From Tenacibaculum soleae (lineage in GTDB: Bacteria > Bacteroidota > Bacteroidia > Flavobacteriales > Flavobacteriaceae), in NCBI RefSeq assembly GCF_001693415.1, contig NZ_MAKX01000013.1:62001-126000 (forward strand): a stretch of 64,000 bases of DNA. The letters run 5' to 3'. The notes under the pieces were generated by a model. It was given only the letters and a program-made list of their open reading frames with translations. It made no database searches and had not been told where the DNA came from. Positions 62,066 through 64,000 of the stretch are shown here, one piece after another. How positions within the stretch are numbered: position 1 is the stretch's first letter; every line of letters starts with the position of its first letter. The translations under genes were made by a program, and so were the position numbers.

Positions 62066-62162
62066 TAATTGTTACCTCGAGTATTATTTTAATAAAATTA
62101 TTTTTTGTTGAAAAAAGAAACGTAGTTTGCAAGAGGTTTTAGTAAGAAAGAATTAATAAATA

Positions 62163-62187
62163 GGTATCGACTATGCTCGACCTGACA
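62163..62187. repeat. Short form of the dispersed repeat (module Y ends only)
   Basis: Reads GGTATCGACTATGCTCGACC then TGACA. It equals the two ends of module Y (copies A and B in the arginine operon) with the ~48-base middle absent. GGT-TCGA and TCGACC can pair as a hairpin. Lies 15 bases upstream of lgt. Confidence 0.6.
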
Positions 62188-62201
62188 TATAATAAGAATA
62201 A

Positions 62202-63029
62202 ATGAATTTTTTATCTATAGTATGGGATTTAGATCCTGAAATCTTAAAAATTGGTAGTTTAGGTATACGTTGGTACAGTTTAATGTTTGTAGCAGCTTTT
62301 GTATTAGGGCTTCGTTTAATGAAGAAAATCTATATAAACGATAAAATTCCTGTAGAAAAATTAGATCCATTATTTATGTATGTATTTGTTTCTATGTTAG
62401 TAGGAATGCGTTTAGGAGATGTATTTTTTTATAGTTGGAGTCATTACCAAAATCATTTATTAGAAATATTTTTGCCAATAAAACAATTGGCTGATGGTTC
62501 TTGGAAATTTACAGGGTTTACAGGTTTTGCAAGTCATGGTGCAGCCATTGGTATTCCAATAGCTTTATACTTTTATGCAAAAAAGCATTTACAGAAACCT
62601 TGGTTGTTTATTTTAGATAGATTAGGGATTATGGTTGCCTTAGCAGGTTTTTTTATCCGTTTAGGAAATTTTTTTAATTCTGAAATTTACGGAAAACCAA
62701 CAGGAAGTAGTTTCGGAGTTATCTTTAAAAGAGCAGGTGAAACCGTACCGAGTCATCCAACACAATTATATGAAGCATTTAGTTATTTAGCATTGTTTTT
62801 TGCATTGTGGCATTTTTATTGGAAAACAGATAAAAAAAACCAATCAGGATTTTTATTCGGATTGTTTATGGTGGTTTTATGGTCGTTACGTTTCTTTATA
62901 GAGTTTTTAAAGAAGGCACAAGTAGACGGACGAGAAGATTGGGTGTTTAACTCACTAAACACCGGGCAAGTATTAAGTATACCATTGGTTTTAATCGGTT
63001 TTTGGTTGATGTTTAGAAAAACAAAATAA
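62202..63029 (+). CDS. lgt: Prolipoprotein diacylglyceryl transferase
   Basis: 275 residues with seven membrane segments. Motifs: LGIRWYSLMFVAAFVLGLRL near 20-40, FASHGAAIGIPIALYFYAKK near 108-128 (catalytic His) and the hallmark RLGNFFNSEIYGKPTG near 152. Adds the diacylglycerol to lipobox cysteines, serving the several lipoproteins in this window. Confidence 0.95.
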   Translation: MNFLSIVWDLDPEILKIGSLGIRWYSLMFVAAFVLGLRLMKKIYINDKIPVEKLDPLFMYVFVSMLVGMRLGDVFFYSWSHYQNHLLEIFLPIKQLADGSWKFTGFTGFASHGAAIGIPIALYFYAKKHLQKPWLFILDRLGIMVALAGFFIRLGNFFNSEIYGKPTGSSFGVIFKRAGETVPSHPTQLYEAFSYLALFFALWHFYWKTDKKNQSGFLFGLFMVVLWSLRFFIEFLKKAQVDGREDWVFNSLNTGQVLSIPLVLIGFWLMFRKTK

Positions 63030-63045
63030 GCATGATATTAGATAC

Positions 63046-63079
63046 AAAAAAACTCCAAGTTTAAACTTGGAGTTTTTTT
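63046..63079 (+). terminator. Terminator of cysS-yidD-lgt (bidirectional)
   Basis: A perfect 34-base palindrome: AAAAAAACTCCAAG (63046-63059) and its complement CTTGGAGTTTTTTT (63066-63079), centred on TTTAAA. It also serves the convergent deaminase gene. Confidence 0.9.
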
Positions 63080-63083
63080 ATTA

Positions 63084-63557
63084 CTAGTACTCTATTTTAT
63101 CTTGCTTTTCGCTCCATTTTTCAAATGGTTCTAAGGCGATTTTTCGACCTATTTGTTCAAACGGAATGCTACGTTTTTCATAAGGTAACGGAATTTCTTT
63201 GTAAATAAATTCGTCATCAAAACCAATATTAGCAGCATCTTGTTGGTTACTTCCGTAGTATACTTTATCTGGTCTCGCCCAATAAATTGCACCTAAGCAC
63301 ATAGGGCAAGGTTCACATGAAGTATATATAATGCATCCGTCTAATTGAAAAGAACCTAAGTTTTTACACGCATCTCTAATAGCGGTAACTTCAGCATGCG
63401 CTGTAGGGTCGTTTGTAGAAGTTACTTTATTATTACCGTGACCAACAATTTTACCATTTTTTACAACGATACATCCAAAAGGACCACCTTCATTGTTACT
63501 CATTCCTTTTAAAGCTGCTTTTACAGCTTCGCTCATATATTCTTCGTGTGTATTCAT
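63084..63557 (-). CDS. Guanine deaminase-like nucleoside/base deaminase
   Basis: 157 residues, cytidine deaminase-like zinc fold: PTAHAEVTAIRDAC (His zinc ligand, catalytic Glu) and TSCEPCPMCLGAIYWA (PCxxC zinc ligands). The blocks GGPFGCIVVKNGKIVG, STNDPTAHAEV and IYWARPDKVYYG, and the domain-swapped C-terminal end, match Bacillus-type guanine deaminase (GuaD) better than TadA. I start at the ATG 63557; ten extra upstream codons overlap the promoter at 63585-63592. Confidence 0.83.
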   Translation of the reverse strand: MNTHEEYMSEAVKAALKGMSNNEGGPFGCIVVKNGKIVGHGNNKVTSTNDPTAHAEVTAIRDACKNLGSFQLDGCIIYTSCEPCPMCLGAIYWARPDKVYYGSNQQDAANIGFDDEFIYKEIPLPYEKRSIPFEQIGRKIALEPFEKWSEKQDKIEY

Positions 63558-63584
63558 TTTTTGTTTTTTATAAAAAAAGGACTG

Positions 63585-63592
63585 CAAAACTA
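63585..63592 (-). promoter_or_regulatory. -7 promoter element of the deaminase gene
   Basis: Reads TAGTTTTG on the minus strand, matching TAnnTTTG, 27 bases before the chosen ATG; it overlaps the longer frame, which argues for the shorter start. Confidence 0.45.
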
Positions 63593-63752
63593 AGTGATTT
63601 GTTTTGTTTAATAGATTAATTTTTTAAAATTATTTTTTTGATATACGTTAATGTTGATATATAGTAGCTTATACCTTTAATTACTAGCCTCATGACATTT
63701 TTTTTAATTAATGTAACTATATTTTACAAATTTGTTATAAAACTAATCAATT

Positions 63753-64000
63753 ATGAAATTATCATTTAAACTAGCTTTAGGATTGCTACTTGCATTGAGT
63801 ACAATATTTTTAAATTCTTGTAAAGAGAATAAAAAAAAGCCAGTAAAAGTACAAACCGAAGTAGCTTATAATAAATTAGAAATTGAAAGCTTGTGTCAAA
63901 GTAATTGGTTTCCGCATTCTCAAACACCTGCACCTGATGAAGGAAAAGGAAGTCCGTTTGATACAATTAGTACTACCAATGCTATTTTTCATCAATGGTC
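63753..64000 (+). CDS. Lipoprotein, partial at right edge
   Basis: ATG at 63753; 82 residues are visible before the window ends. The lipoprotein signal is KLALGLLLALSTIFLNSC with the lipobox Cys at about 23, followed by a lysine-rich spacer and NWFPHSQTPAPDEGKGSPFD. Family not recognised from this fragment. Confidence 0.7.
   Translation, partial: MKLSFKLALGLLLALSTIFLNSCKENKKKPVKVQTEVAYNKLEIESLCQSNWFPHSQTPAPDEGKGSPFDTISTTNAIFHQW

Noticed and set aside
1-64000. CRISPR arrays, insertion sequences, prophage genes, tRNA or rRNA genes
   Set aside because: No regularly spaced repeats, transposase or integrase frames, or tRNA cloverleaf candidates were seen in the intergenic regions.

Overview
The window is chromosomal DNA from a low-GC member of the Bacteroidota, most likely a marine Flavobacteriaceae species of the Tenacibaculum/Polaribacter kind (inference). 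The evidence is the Bacteroidota-type arginine pathway, the class of split transketolase, BshA (bacillithiol), OstA-like and DUF885 proteins, a TonB receptor/TPR-lipoprotein locus, the near absence of Shine-Dalgarno sequences, and many -7 promoter elements of the Bacteroidota form TAnnTTTG. No insertion sequence, prophage, CRISPR array, rRNA or tRNA gene was found.

Layout. 1-7304 (minus): arginine operon, in transcription order argA-like acyltransferase, argG, argC, proC, argD, argF', argB, argE', invaded by three short dispersed repeats. 7305-8172: divergent control region with a GC-rich patch, a three-way-junction fold, a palindrome seen upstream of both operons, and two tandem attenuators (leader peptide plus terminator). 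8173-15789 (plus): ilvE-ilvD-ilvB-ilvN-ilvC-ilvA, the complete isoleucine/valine route. 16282-25343: class III aminotransferase and OstA-like protein, a group II decarboxylase, a DinB-like protein, purA, a Fur-family regulator and a bifunctional Rel. 25501-28136: a candidate small RNA, then an ECF sigma factor/membrane anti-sigma-like/envelope protein module. 28167-34936: sterol desaturase-like hydroxylase, rpsF-rpsR-rplI, lysA and pepT, with two related candidate small RNAs bracketing lysA. 35057-44441: dnaB, a PD-(D/E)XK nuclease-like protein, a secreted amidotransferase-like protein, a transketolase N-terminal subunit with no C-terminal partner, bshA, an AraC regulator, a patatin, a GNAT protein and an epimerase. 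44878-51360: DUF4331 pair, TPR lipoprotein, TonB receptor, a third candidate RNA of the same family, then a sigma/RskA anti-sigma pair. 51409-64000: two more ECF sigma modules, DUF885 protein, csaA, meaB, cysS-yidD-lgt, a guanine deaminase and a partial lipoprotein.

How it works together. The two amino-acid operons are transcribed away from one shared control region. The ilv side carries a textbook but duplicated ribosome-mediated attenuator: each leader peptide is packed with Ile/Val/Leu codons, and directly after each stop codon lies a segment able to pair with the 5' arm of the following terminator. The window also holds four ECF sigma factor modules, each with its own membrane-bound or anti-sigma-like partner. 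The most interesting unexplained material is RNA: the tandem ilv attenuators, a three-member family of three-hairpin RNAs with G-rich loops, a separate promoter-to-terminator small RNA at 25.5 kb, and a three-way-junction element at 7.5 kb.
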